From Francisellaceae bacterium (GTDB taxonomy: Bacteria > Pseudomonadota > Gammaproteobacteria > Berkiellales > Berkiellaceae), in assembly GCA_023266415.1 (NCBI GenBank), contig JAHFQG010000041.1, positions 1 through 9,413 on the forward strand: a stretch of DNA of 9,413 nucleotides, read 5' to 3'. The notes below the pieces were generated by a model. It worked only from the letters and a program-made list of their open reading frames with translations, was not told the origin of the DNA and did no database searches. Positions 1 through 8,401 of this stretch are shown here, in pieces. Positions within the stretch are counted from its first letter, which is position 1, and every line of letters starts with the position of its first letter. The translations under genes were made by a program, and so were the position numbers.

Positions 1-96
1 GGGAAAGTGGTGTAACACGGTTGAAAAGCAGGCGTGGACGGTTTCGTGGGGGATTTGAAACAAGAGGGGGCGAAGGAAAGAGGCGTAGAAGTGCAT
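1..96 (-). CDS. pyrD: Dihydroorotate dehydrogenase (quinone), class 2, N-terminal fragment cut by window edge
   Basis: Only the first 32 codons are in the window; the rest lies beyond base 1. The reading frame starts MHFYASFLRPLLFQIPHETV and continues open to the edge. The pattern of a tyrosine/phenylalanine followed by LRPLLFQ-P-E-xxH is typical of the amphipathic N-terminal helices of class 2 dihydroorotate dehydrogenases, which dock the enzyme on the inner membrane and form the quinone tunnel. The family oxidises dihydroorotate to orotate with FMN and passes electrons to ubiquinone, the fourth step of pyrimidine synthesis. The start ATG is preceded on the minus strand by an AAGG ribosome binding site (103-106) with 6 bases of spacing. 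It lies 38 bases after the glutamate dehydrogenase stop on the same strand, so co-transcription is likely. The FMN-binding and catalytic residues are outside the window, so identity rests on the N-terminal signature only. Confidence 0.72.
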   Translation of the reverse strand, partial: MHFYASFLRPLLFQIPHETVHACFSTVLHHFP

Positions 97-134
97 AATA
101 TGCCTTATTGTTTAAGATACACCCCTAATAGTTG

Positions 135-3100
135 TTAACCGAGCCCCAAATTAACCAATTCGCGCAGTTCGCGGAGGGTGACGGCGAATCGGGTGAAGTC
201 TGATCCTTGGCTTGATTTTAACTCATCCATCATATGTTTCCAACGTGTCATAAACCACTCGTGTTTTTTAAGCCAGCTATCTACCAAATTTCCGGTTTCT
301 TGAACCACCTGGGCCGATTTTAAAATACCCACGGCCAAATCTCGTTGTTTACTGTCTAAATCGTCTCGGAAAGCGGCTCGAGCCAAGGCATCCCAGTGGG
401 TATTGACGGGATGTTGTTTAATTTGTTCGCGTAACCAACTTAAGTCTAATTTAGAGCCGATGGTATAGTATAAGGAGGCCACGGGTTCTATTTTCATATT
501 CATATCGAGTGCAGCATCCACGATATCCAAAGCGGAAAACATAGCACTCATGAAGCCGACGCGATAGGCGAGTTCTTTAGAAATTTTGGCCTGGATAAGT
601 TCTTTTGAGAAAGCGGAGGCATCTTTATTCGCTTTTCCTTTTAAGACTGTGGGTAACATAGTGACCACTTGGCGCACGCCCAGTGTGAAGCGTTGAATAG
701 ACGTTTCAATATCGGTAATATAGGCGCGATTGCGCAAAAACCAGCGAGTCCCTCGGCGAGTTAAGCGATTTAATTCTTGCAGAATACGAATTTTGATAGT
801 ATCTTCGATATCCACACTGAGTTGTCGAACAATGTCTTTGAGTTGTACAACTTCAAACACTTCTCGAACGATGCTATAGGCGCGCACGATATCGGGTATT
901 TCTGAACCGGTTTCATCTTGGAGTCGGTGCAAGAACGTCAAGCCCATTTCATCCACAATATTATTAGCCACACGCATGACGATAATTTCTCGGTGTAATC
1001 GGTGTTCTTTCATTTCCTGGGCGTATTGTTGTGAAAGAATGGTGGGGAAGGCCAGGGTGAGTTGTTGGGAGATATAGGGATTATCGGGTATATCAGACGC
1101 GATGAGGGTGCTTTTAAGTAAAATTTTAGTATAGGCCATCAAAACAGCTAACTCTGGACGTGTCAACCCCTGATTTTGTTTTTTTCGTTGAATGAGGGTA
1201 TCTTCGCTGGGTAGAAATTCAATGGTTCGGTCCAATCCGGCATGAATGGATAAATATTCAATCAGACGCGAATGCATATCCACATAATGTTCATTTTGGT
1301 AGTGAGCGATACTCAATGCTTCGGTTTGGCTTCTGTTGTGGTGCAGCACCAATTCAGCCACTTCAGCGGTCATTTTGATCAGCAATTCGTTACGTTGTCT
1401 TTCAGTTAGTTGGCCAGATGCCATCAATGCATTCAGTAAAATTTTAATATTCACTTCATAGTCGGAGCAATTTACCCCGGCAGAATTGTCAATAGCATCG
1501 GTGTTGAGGTGTCCCCCATTCAGGGCATATTCAACACGACCCAATTGGGTAAAGCCGAGGTTACCTCCTTCTCCCACCACTTTACAGCACAAATCTTGAC
1601 CATTAATGCGCAGAAAATCGTTGTTTTTATCCCCCACATCGGCATGTGTTTCAGTGGTGGCTTTGACGTAGGTACCAATTCCTCCATTCCACAGCAAATC
1701 AACTTCGGCCATGAGGAGGGCACGAATGAAGATATTAGGCTCTAATTTGGTTTGGGTAATACCAAAACGGGCTTGCATTTCGGGGGAAATGGGAATGGAT
1801 TTGGCTGAACGCAGAAAGACGCCGCCCCCTTTAGAAATGAGTTCGGGGTTATAGTCGGTCCAATTGGAGCGTGGGAGTTCGAATAAGCGTTTTCGTTCTT
1901 CGAAGCTTTTTGAAGCGTTTGGGTTTGGATCCACAAAAATATGAAGGTGGTTAAATGCCCCCACTAATTGAATATGGGGAGACAGGAGCATACCATTACC
2001 AAATACGTCTCCGGCCATATCGCCGATCCCGACCACGGTAAAGTCTTGGGCTTGGGTATCGATGCCGAGTTCTCGAAAGTGCCGTTTGACGGATTCCCAG
2101 GCGCCACGGGCGGTGATGGCCATCTTTTTATGATCATACCCAGCCGATCCTCCTGAGGCGAAGGCGTCTCCCAGCCAAAAGTCTCGTTCTAACGAGATGG
2201 CGTTGGCGATATCAGAGAAGGAGGCGGTACCTTTATCGGCGGCCACCACGAGGTAGATATCGTCTTCATCGTAACGGACAACTTGATTAGGAGGAACCAC
2301 TTGACCGGTTTTAAAGTTATCGGTTAAGTCCAGGAGTCCCTGGATAAGGGTTTGGTAGCAAACGATGACTTCTTTGGCGAGTTCTTCCCGATTTTTGGGA
2401 GGCTTTTTCACCACAAATCCGCCTTTAGCGCCCATGGGCACAATCACGGCGTTTTTGACTTGTTGGGCCTTGACGAGGCCTAAAATTTCGGTTCGATAGT
2501 CTTCCAGGCGATCGGACCAGCGGATCCCTCCTCGAGCCACTTTTGCGTTTCGGAGGTGTATGCCTTCCATGCGAGGGGAGTAGATAAAAATTTCGAACAG
2601 AGGGCAAGGGAGGGGGATATCGGTGATTTGTTTAGAATGTATTTTGAAGGCAAGATAGGGTTTATGTTCTCCTTCAGGGGACTTCTGAAAGAAGTTAGTT
2701 CTCAAAGTTGACGAAATGACATTTAAGAAGCGGCGCAAAATGCGGTCTTGATCTAAGCTTAATACTTTTTCCAATTGTGCTTCGATGGTTTGTTGAATTG
2801 CAGTGGTTTTTTGGGTGCGCACTTCTAAGGAAGTGGTGATATCGAATCGATGCAAAAACAGTTCAACCAACAATTTTGCAATTGTGGCTTGTTCACTCAA
2901 AGTTTGTTCGACATAATGTTGGCTATAGGTCGAGCCGATTTGTCGCAAATAACGAGAATACGCACGCAGCATGGCGATTTCGCGCCAATTAAGGCCACAC
3001 GCTAAGACCAATCGGTTAAAATTATCATTTTCAGCCTGACCGGCCCAAATACGATAAAAAGCATCTTGAAAGGCTTCTTTCACGCTTTCTAATTTTGTGA

Positions 3101-4934
3101 TTTGAGTTGCTTCTGGCAGCAGGCAAAAATCGTTGATCCAATAAATTTTGTCAGTTGTCTGAATTTTATGCGGTTTTTCGCTGATCACCTGAAAACCCAG
3201 ATGTTCAAACAAAGGGATGAGGTGTGACAAAATGAGGGGTTGATTGGCCACATACGTTTTAAAATGCACGGCCTCGCTGTTTTCTACAATAGGGCGATAA
3301 AAGCTCATACTGAGGGGTTTGTCACGTAATTGTTCGAGTTGCAGAATGTCATGCACGGCCATTTCAGCGCCAAATTCTTCTTTATAGCTGCTGGGGAAGG
3401 CATTGGCATAGACGGCATACAAGTCTGACGACTTGCTTTCTCCTTGTTGATGCACCAAGGCTTCTTCCAATTCCTCCGACCAAATGCGACTGACCAAAAA
3501 GAGTTGTTTTTCAATGGCAGGAACGTCTACCTGTAATGCTTGTTTGGTTTTAACGCGGACTAAAAAGTGAATGCGCGCCAAAGTAGAGTCGGATAATTGA
3601 GTTGAAAATGTGACGCCACTGCTTTCAAATTCTTTTTCCAAAATAGATTGGAATTTTCTTCGAATATTGGAGTCAAATCGTTCTTTTGGGATGAATATAA
3701 AGCAGGAGTAGTACCGTTTGAACAAGTCGTGCCGCACAAACAATTTGACTTTTGGGCGTTCTCTGAGGCGTAAAATGCCTAATACTAAGTCGTATAAATC
3801 ATCTTCGGTGCCCAAGAAGATATCATCTCTAGGGAGACTTTCAATAACATTCAAGAGATTTTTGCCATCGTGTCCCAACAGAAGCACATTGGCACGTCTT
3901 AAAATGTTGTGTATTTTAACTCGCAGCATGGGGGTATATGTGGGACGCCAATTATAGGCCGAAGATGTGTACAGCCCAACCCATTTACATTCGCCTATCA
4001 ATTTTCCTGTTGAATCATATTTTTTTAGAGATAAGACGTCTGCATATACAGAACGATGCACGGTAGAAAGCGTGTTGCTTTTTTCGGTCATTGTCAAATC
4101 GGGGGCTTCTGAGAATTCCACATCTAAGTCGATATAGTGGGTTGGAAGGCCTTCTTTTTTTCGAGCAACCCCCAATCGACTTTTTTCGACCAGGGTTACT
4201 TTTTTGTTATCTAGGATTGTTTCATAATAGCCCAAAAATGTAAAATGATTTTCGGATATCCATTTAAAAAATTCGATCGACTCAAAAATATCTTCTTTGG
4301 TGTGTGGAATGGTATTTTCTTTCAAATAGTTCAAGGCTGCGGAGACTGTTTTCTTCATAGGTTGCCAGTCTTCTACTGCAAAAACAACATCTTGCACCAC
4401 ACTTTTGAGTTCGTTTTCTAACGCAAAACAGATTTTTTCATCTGGTAAGCGTTTGATTTCGATAAAAATAGACACTTCGGTCTGGCCCGTGGTATTACTG
4501 TGGTTATCAAAGTTAATTAATTTTCCAGTTTTGTCGCGTTTTACGGACAGATTGCCCAGTTGTTCTAAAAATACGATGCGATATGCTTTTTCATTGAGTA
4601 CCATTAAAATGGAATCTAGCAAGAAAGGGATGTCTTCGTGGGTTATCATGATAACTGTATTAGAACTATACCATCCCCCTGCCCCAGATAAATTGGGATT
4701 CAGCACTTGCACTTTGGGTTCTTTTTGGCGGATTAAGAAATGGCCCCACATGGCCAAGACGGTATCACATAAGTTTTCGACAGAACGATTTTGTAAGTCT
4801 TCTAAATCAGCGTTAAAATAAAATTGCTGAATGAAAGAAATCAACGACTCGGTATTATCTTCTGCATGAGCTCGCGTTTTAGCAAGTGCAATAATATGAC
4901 CAATAATATCTTCGCGAATTTTATCTTGCAACAT
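135..4934 (-). CDS. gdhB: NAD-specific glutamate dehydrogenase, large L_1600 (GDH180) type
   Basis: This cytoplasmic enzyme oxidatively deaminates glutamate to 2-oxoglutarate and ammonium with NAD, mainly a catabolic reaction. The protein is 1599 residues, matching the roughly 1600-residue large GDH family of proteobacteria rather than the 450-residue hexameric GDHs. The N-terminal half (about 1-700) carries the family's regulatory region with ACT-like folds, beginning near the GWYSSNTVIMITHEDIPFLL segment (87-106). The catalytic part follows: KVARGGIRWSDR (798-809), then a segment with K827 and PMGAKGGF (833-840), whose lysines correspond to the glutamate-binding and catalytic lysines of GDHs. 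A Rossmann NAD site follows at VVGIGDMAGDVFGNGML (967-983), with conserved GEGGNLG at 1121-1127. A helical C-terminal domain fills about 1200-1599. The ATG has an AGAGAG element 8 bases upstream. The gene follows pepN after 98 bases and precedes pyrD by 38. No frameshift or missing motif was seen. The symbol follows Pseudomonas usage; some genomes call this gene gdh2 or gdhA. Confidence 0.96.
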   Translation of the reverse strand: MLQDKIREDIIGHIIALAKTRAHAEDNTESLISFIQQFYFNADLEDLQNRSVENLCDTVLAMWGHFLIRQKEPKVQVLNPNLSGAGGWYSSNTVIMITHEDIPFLLDSILMVLNEKAYRIVFLEQLGNLSVKRDKTGKLINFDNHSNTTGQTEVSIFIEIKRLPDEKICFALENELKSVVQDVVFAVEDWQPMKKTVSAALNYLKENTIPHTKEDIFESIEFFKWISENHFTFLGYYETILDNKKVTLVEKSRLGVARKKEGLPTHYIDLDVEFSEAPDLTMTEKSNTLSTVHRSVYADVLSLKKYDSTGKLIGECKWVGLYTSSAYNWRPTYTPMLRVKIHNILRRANVLLLGHDGKNLLNVIESLPRDDIFLGTEDDLYDLVLGILRLRERPKVKLFVRHDLFKRYYSCFIFIPKERFDSNIRRKFQSILEKEFESSGVTFSTQLSDSTLARIHFLVRVKTKQALQVDVPAIEKQLFLVSRIWSEELEEALVHQQGESKSSDLYAVYANAFPSSYKEEFGAEMAVHDILQLEQLRDKPLSMSFYRPIVENSEAVHFKTYVANQPLILSHLIPLFEHLGFQVISEKPHKIQTTDKIYWINDFCLLPEATQITKLESVKEAFQDAFYRIWAGQAENDNFNRLVLACGLNWREIAMLRAYSRYLRQIGSTYSQHYVEQTLSEQATIAKLLVELFLHRFDITTSLEVRTQKTTAIQQTIEAQLEKVLSLDQDRILRRFLNVISSTLRTNFFQKSPEGEHKPYLAFKIHSKQITDIPLPCPLFEIFIYSPRMEGIHLRNAKVARGGIRWSDRLEDYRTEILGLVKAQQVKNAVIVPMGAKGGFVVKKPPKNREELAKEVIVCYQTLIQGLLDLTDNFKTGQVVPPNQVVRYDEDDIYLVVAADKGTASFSDIANAISLERDFWLGDAFASGGSAGYDHKKMAITARGAWESVKRHFRELGIDTQAQDFTVVGIGDMAGDVFGNGMLLSPHIQLVGAFNHLHIFVDPNPNASKSFEERKRLFELPRSNWTDYNPELISKGGGVFLRSAKSIPISPEMQARFGITQTKLEPNIFIRALLMAEVDLLWNGGIGTYVKATTETHADVGDKNNDFLRINGQDLCCKVVGEGGNLGFTQLGRVEYALNGGHLNTDAIDNSAGVNCSDYEVNIKILLNALMASGQLTERQRNELLIKMTAEVAELVLHHNRSQTEALSIAHYQNEHYVDMHSRLIEYLSIHAGLDRTIEFLPSEDTLIQRKKQNQGLTRPELAVLMAYTKILLKSTLIASDIPDNPYISQQLTLAFPTILSQQYAQEMKEHRLHREIIVMRVANNIVDEMGLTFLHRLQDETGSEIPDIVRAYSIVREVFEVVQLKDIVRQLSVDIEDTIKIRILQELNRLTRRGTRWFLRNRAYITDIETSIQRFTLGVRQVVTMLPTVLKGKANKDASAFSKELIQAKISKELAYRVGFMSAMFSALDIVDAALDMNMKIEPVASLYYTIGSKLDLSWLREQIKQHPVNTHWDALARAAFRDDLDSKQRDLAVGILKSAQVVQETGNLVDSWLKKHEWFMTRWKHMMDELKSSQGSDFTRFAVTLRELRELVNLGLG

Positions 4935-4991
4935 AGGGCGGACTCTCTTTTTTGTAACTACACGGATGATTCAACGAGGCTATATTGTTTA

Positions 4992-5014
4992 ACGGCAAAA
5001 TTGTTTTTTACCGT
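4992..5014 (-). other. Intergenic stem-loop between pepN and the glutamate dehydrogenase gene
   Basis: Read on the minus (transcribed) strand, ACGGTAAAA at 5014-5006 pairs with TTTTGCCGT at 5000-4992. The stem is 9 bp with one G-U pair and encloses a 5-base AACAA loop. It begins 19 bases after the pepN stop and ends 57 bases before the dehydrogenase ATG. On the minus strand it is followed by TTAAACAATATA rather than a run of T, so it does not fit an intrinsic terminator well. It could be an mRNA-stability or processing element within the operon, or chance pairing in an AT-rich gap. Role unknown. Confidence 0.4.
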
Positions 5015-5032
5015 AGGGGCAACAGTCCACAC

Positions 5033-7534
5033 TCATCCCCTTAATGTTTTCTCCACAATTTCCCGCACATCGTTGGACAGTGTTTGAGCGGCCAATCGTT
5101 TTAACGATTGTCGCATTTTGACCTGTCTCGATTCATCATATTGATGCATGTCCGTAAAAGCGTTGGTGAGGCGAGCGGCCACTTGGGGATTCAGTCCATC
5201 CAGTGTCGCAATTTGGTTTTCTAAAAACACGTACCCTGCACCATCGGTGGCGTGGAAAGCGGGTAGGTTAGCACCAAAACCTCCTATTAAAGCATAGATC
5301 TTATTGGGATTTTTGAGTTGAAAAGCGGGGTGTTGTAGGAGAGCCTGAACAGTTTTGAGGGTAGTGGGTTGATGGCTGCGAGCTTGTAAAGCCAACCACT
5401 TATCTATGACCAATGGATACTGTTGAAAATGTTGATAGAAGTCTTGAAATAAAAGGGCTCGTAGGGGCGTGCTTTGATCATTGATGGCAGACAGAGCCCC
5501 CAGGCGGAGGGTCATATTGGGGGCGGTGTTATATTGGGTTTGGATCAGCGCCTCGTTGCCTAAAAAAGCCAGATAATAGAGGCATTTATTTTTTAAAGCG
5601 CGTTCACCTGGGGTGTTTGATGGTTGGGCATAGCAGGCTTGTAACAGGGGTTCAGCCAGGTGGGCAAACTGTTGTTCTGCATCGCGATGGCGGTGAAGTA
5701 CGATCTCCAGGGGAAATGGGGTTAGTTGGGTGGATAAATAAGACAAGGGGGGAAAATCAAGCAGTCGTGCTATGAGAGCGGGTTCTAACGTTTGATTTTG
5801 TAAAATGCGGCAGAGCGCTTTTAAGAGCAGCTCTAGGGGCGGGGGCGATTGATTGAGGCAATAAGCAGATAACAATTGTTGGGCAGCTTCCCATTGCACA
5901 AAGGCATCGGTATCATGTTCTAATAATGTGAGGCGTTCTTCCACGGTATAGGGATATTCAATAATAATGGGGGCTGAAAAGCCTCTGAGTAACGACGGAA
6001 TGGGTTTAGAAGGCGTTGGCCAAGTGAAGGTTTGTTGCGCTTTATCTATCACACACACGGTTTCAGGAGCTTGCAGATGCCCTTGTTGGTTTAACAAAGC
6101 CATGGTGAGGGGAAATGTAAAAGGGGGTTCACTTTGAGTACAATGGAGGAAGAATTGTTGATTTTTGTATTCGGGGGTAATTTTTAAATGAGGGGTTCCG
6201 GCCGTAGAATACCAGCGTTTAAACTGTGTTAAATCGATTTTTGAGGCATTTTCCAAGGCTTTGACAAAATCATCGCAAGTAACGGCTTGACCGTCGTGTC
6301 GTTTAAAATAAAGGGCCACGCCCTGGTAAAATTTTTCGTTGCCCAACAAAATGTTCATCATTCGAATGACTTCCGCCCCTTTGTGATAGACAGTCATGGT
6401 ATAAAAATTATTAATTTCAAGATAAGCATCGGGGCGAACGGGGTGGGCCATGGGGCCCTGATCTTCGGAGAATTGGCGGGAGCGCAATATATTCACTTCA
6501 TCGATACGTTGCACAGCCGGGCTACTACAAAAGGCTGTAAATTGGTGTTCACGGAACACAGTGAAACCTTCTTTAAGGCTGAGTTGGAACCAATCGCGAC
6601 AAGTAACGCGATTTCCGCTCCAGTTGTGGAAATATTCATGACCTATCACGGCTTCGATGTTAAGATAATCGGTATCGGTGGCAGTTTGTTGGTCGGCTAG
6701 CACATATTTGGTGTTAAAAATATTAAGACCCTTATTTTCCATCGCCCCCATATTAAAATCGCTGACCGCCACCACCATATAAATGTCTAAATCGTAACAA
6801 AGACCATAGGTATCTTCGTCCCATTTCATGGCCTTTTTGAGGGCATTCAGGGCATGTTGAGCTTGTGAAACGAGTCCTTTTTCGATAAAAAATTGTAATT
6901 TAACCACCCTGCCCTCTTTTGTGGTCAAAGTGTCTTCTAGGGTATCAAAGTGCCCTGCTACCAAAGCAAACAGATAACAGGGTTTGGGGTGGGGATCGTG
7001 CCAAGTCACTGTTTTTAGGGTATCCGTTTCGGTTGTTTTAATACAATTCCCATTAGATAACAGATGGGGAAAATGTTGTTTATTCGCTTGAATGGTGGTG
7101 GTGAACACCGATAATACGTCAGGCCTATCCAAGAAGTACGTGATACGTCGAAACCCTTCGGCCTCACATTGGGTACAATAATTTCCCCCTGTATAATACA
7201 GCCCACTCAGGGCCGTATTTTTTTGGGGATTAAACTGGGTGTGCAGGGTGAGTGTGAAAGGCTGTTGAGGGGGGCACGGGAGGGTAAGAGACACCTCGTT
7301 TTGCTGATATTGGGTAAGGGGGTGTCCATCAAGCCACAAACCGGTGAGAATAATGTCTTCACCATCAAGGGTAAGGGGTTTACCCAATCCTGCTGGGGTG
7401 GGGATAAAGTGCAATTCGGCCTCAACCCGCACGTCTTCTTGGGTTAAATCGAAGGTGAGGTGGACCGTTTCGATATGGTACAAAGGAAGTTGGTAGTCCA
7501 ACCTATTTTTGACGGTTTTGGCGTATCGACTCAT
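5033..7534 (-). CDS. pepN: Aminopeptidase N (M1 family zinc metallopeptidase)
   Basis: PepN removes N-terminal amino acids from peptides in the cytoplasm and completes protein turnover after the ATP-dependent proteases. The protein is 833 residues, a little shorter than the 870 of E. coli PepN. Family landmarks are all present: the substrate-anchoring GAMEN motif (263-267), the zinc site HEYFH (299-303) with the third ligand E322 eighteen residues on (HEXXHX18E), catalytic base E300 and transition-state tyrosine Y383 in the TVYHKGAEVIRM segment. Domain order is an N-terminal beta domain (about 1-190), a thermolysin-like catalytic domain (about 190-435), a beta sandwich (about 440-535) and a helical C-terminal domain (about 540-833). 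The start at MSRYAKTVKN is supported by AGGA 9 bases upstream; this site lies in the last codons of the DUF2797 gene, whose stop is 6 bases before the ATG, suggesting translational coupling. No signal peptide is seen, as expected for this cytoplasmic enzyme. Confidence 0.97.
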   Translation of the reverse strand: MSRYAKTVKNRLDYQLPLYHIETVHLTFDLTQEDVRVEAELHFIPTPAGLGKPLTLDGEDIILTGLWLDGHPLTQYQQNEVSLTLPCPPQQPFTLTLHTQFNPQKNTALSGLYYTGGNYCTQCEAEGFRRITYFLDRPDVLSVFTTTIQANKQHFPHLLSNGNCIKTTETDTLKTVTWHDPHPKPCYLFALVAGHFDTLEDTLTTKEGRVVKLQFFIEKGLVSQAQHALNALKKAMKWDEDTYGLCYDLDIYMVVAVSDFNMGAMENKGLNIFNTKYVLADQQTATDTDYLNIEAVIGHEYFHNWSGNRVTCRDWFQLSLKEGFTVFREHQFTAFCSSPAVQRIDEVNILRSRQFSEDQGPMAHPVRPDAYLEINNFYTMTVYHKGAEVIRMMNILLGNEKFYQGVALYFKRHDGQAVTCDDFVKALENASKIDLTQFKRWYSTAGTPHLKITPEYKNQQFFLHCTQSEPPFTFPLTMALLNQQGHLQAPETVCVIDKAQQTFTWPTPSKPIPSLLRGFSAPIIIEYPYTVEERLTLLEHDTDAFVQWEAAQQLLSAYCLNQSPPPLELLLKALCRILQNQTLEPALIARLLDFPPLSYLSTQLTPFPLEIVLHRHRDAEQQFAHLAEPLLQACYAQPSNTPGERALKNKCLYYLAFLGNEALIQTQYNTAPNMTLRLGALSAINDQSTPLRALLFQDFYQHFQQYPLVIDKWLALQARSHQPTTLKTVQALLQHPAFQLKNPNKIYALIGGFGANLPAFHATDGAGYVFLENQIATLDGLNPQVAARLTNAFTDMHQYDESRQVKMRQSLKRLAAQTLSNDVREIVEKTLRG

Positions 7535-7540
7535 GGGACG

Positions 7541-8368
7541 CTATCCTATGTGAATTTGATATCCTAAAAATTTTCGCACATTGAGTACTCCAATGTCGAA
7601 AAGCAGGTATTGACCTTTAATACCCTGTAACGTACCTTCTATGTGAGGGGTGGTATCGAATGAGAGGGCTTTGGGGATCAGAGGGTATTCGAGTACAGGG
7701 TATGACAAAGAAATAGGATGAGCTGCGAGGGGCTCAATGCCTTGTGGGTGTTCTCTGTGCAAGGCGTTGAGTTTTTTCTCAACTAAGGGGTACACTTTTT
7801 CCTCCCAATAGGTTTTTAAATTTTGTTGAGCAGGCTCCCCTTTTAAGAGGAGACGCCAATTGGTTTGGTCGGGGATATGTTCGGCGATAATTACTTCCAC
7901 GAAGCCAGCAAGTTGACGGGTTCGGGTTTTGAAGAGGGGAAGGGCTTGGGTAGCGCCTTGGTCAGCCCAACGGCAGTGTTGGGTTTTTTCTTTGGTGAGG
8001 CCCACTTTCACCCCAGAGGTATTGGCCAGATAAACAATATGGGGGATCATACAATTCGCCTCTCCCCACCACGGTTCACGGCACGTGCCTTTGGCGTAGT
8101 GGCAAGTATGGGGTCGGAGGACGCACAAATCACATTCAGCGAGTTTACGCATACATACAAAACAATGGCCTTGGCTATAACTTTTAGGGGTTTTTTTGCC
8201 GCAATGGAGGCAATTAATTTGACCAGAATATCGCAAAGAGAGCGTTTTCCCTAGAAAAGGGGTAAGGGAGAGAGTGGCCTCTGGGGTACAAATGGCATAG
8301 GTAACGGGATTGGTGCCGCTGACGGTCATTTTAAGCAGTTGACCGGAGACGGTGTGGGTCTTTACCAT
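7541..8368 (-). CDS. DUF2797 family protein with cysteine clusters and a GIY-YIG-like segment
   Basis: With the start chosen here the protein is 275 residues and matches the architecture I know for DUF2797, a family without established function. A cysteine-rich middle region holds CLHC (53-56), HCFVC and ECDLC (C69, C72, C79, C82), HTC and GTC (C89, C96) and C106, which suggests one or more structural zinc sites. Just after it, IVYLANTSGVKVGLT (111-125) with R133 resembles the core of GIY-YIG nuclease folds (a VYL strand, then KVG and a downstream Arg), although activity cannot be inferred. No signal peptide or membrane segment is seen. The frame also offers ATGs at 8455 and 8410. I prefer 8368 because AGGA sits 10 bases upstream, a promoter-like pair lies at 8409-8437, and the longer forms would run into the divergent methyltransferase gene. 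It is the first gene of the minus-strand group, 6 bases before pepN. Confidence 0.85.
   Translation of the reverse strand: MVKTHTVSGQLLKMTVSGTNPVTYAICTPEATLSLTPFLGKTLSLRYSGQINCLHCGKKTPKSYSQGHCFVCMRKLAECDLCVLRPHTCHYAKGTCREPWWGEANCMIPHIVYLANTSGVKVGLTKEKTQHCRWADQGATQALPLFKTRTRQLAGFVEVIIAEHIPDQTNWRLLLKGEPAQQNLKTYWEEKVYPLVEKKLNALHREHPQGIEPLAAHPISLSYPVLEYPLIPKALSFDTTPHIEGTLQGIKGQYLLFDIGVLNVRKFLGYQIHIG
8339..8368 (+). promoter_or_regulatory. Candidate sigma70 promoter for the methyltransferase gene
   Basis: TTGACC (8339-8344) matches five of six bases of the -35 consensus. After an 18-base spacer, TACCAT (8363-8368) matches four of six of the -10 consensus. Transcription would begin near 8375 and leave a leader of about 27 bases before the ATG at 8402. 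The site lies inside the first codons of the divergent DUF2797 gene, and its -10 overlaps that gene's start codon. This is a by-eye match only; some coding sequence will match by chance. Confidence 0.3.
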
Positions 8369-8389
8369 GGGGGTAGGATCCTGAGGATT

Positions 8390-8395
8390 GGAGGG
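8390..8395 (+). promoter_or_regulatory. Ribosome binding site that fixes the methyltransferase start
   Basis: GGAGGG lies 6 bases before the ATG at 8402, a near-ideal Shine-Dalgarno element. The same frame also has an ATG at 8339, which would add 21 residues (MTGDGVGLYHGG and onward) that do not resemble a methyltransferase N-terminus and would overlap the divergent gene. The site therefore argues for the 8402 start. Confidence 0.75.
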
Positions 8396-8401
8396 TACTT
8401 T

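Noticed and set aside
4405..4821. Open frame of 138 codons on the plus strand inside the glutamate dehydrogenase gene
   Set aside because: It lies opposite a strongly supported coding sequence, its translation shows no recognisable domain and it has no clear ribosome binding site.
4991..5014. Intergenic inverted repeat as an intrinsic terminator of pepN
   Set aside because: The stem has few G-C pairs and is not followed by a T run on the minus strand, so the terminator reading is weak; it is kept only as a stem-loop of unknown role.
6287..6700. Open frame of 137 codons on the plus strand opposite the catalytic domain of pepN
   Set aside because: It mirrors the most conserved part of pepN (zinc site and GAMEN region); such long antisense frames arise from codon bias, and the translation resembles no family I know.
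7865..8254. Open frame of 129 codons on the plus strand opposite the DUF2797 gene
   Set aside because: Antisense shadow; the minus-strand frame has the conserved cysteine pattern and correct length, and the plus frame has no domain signature.
8339..8401. Longer N-terminus of the methyltransferase from the ATG at 8339
   Set aside because: The GGAGGG site with ideal spacing marks 8402 as the start, and the extension overlaps the coding start of the divergent gene.
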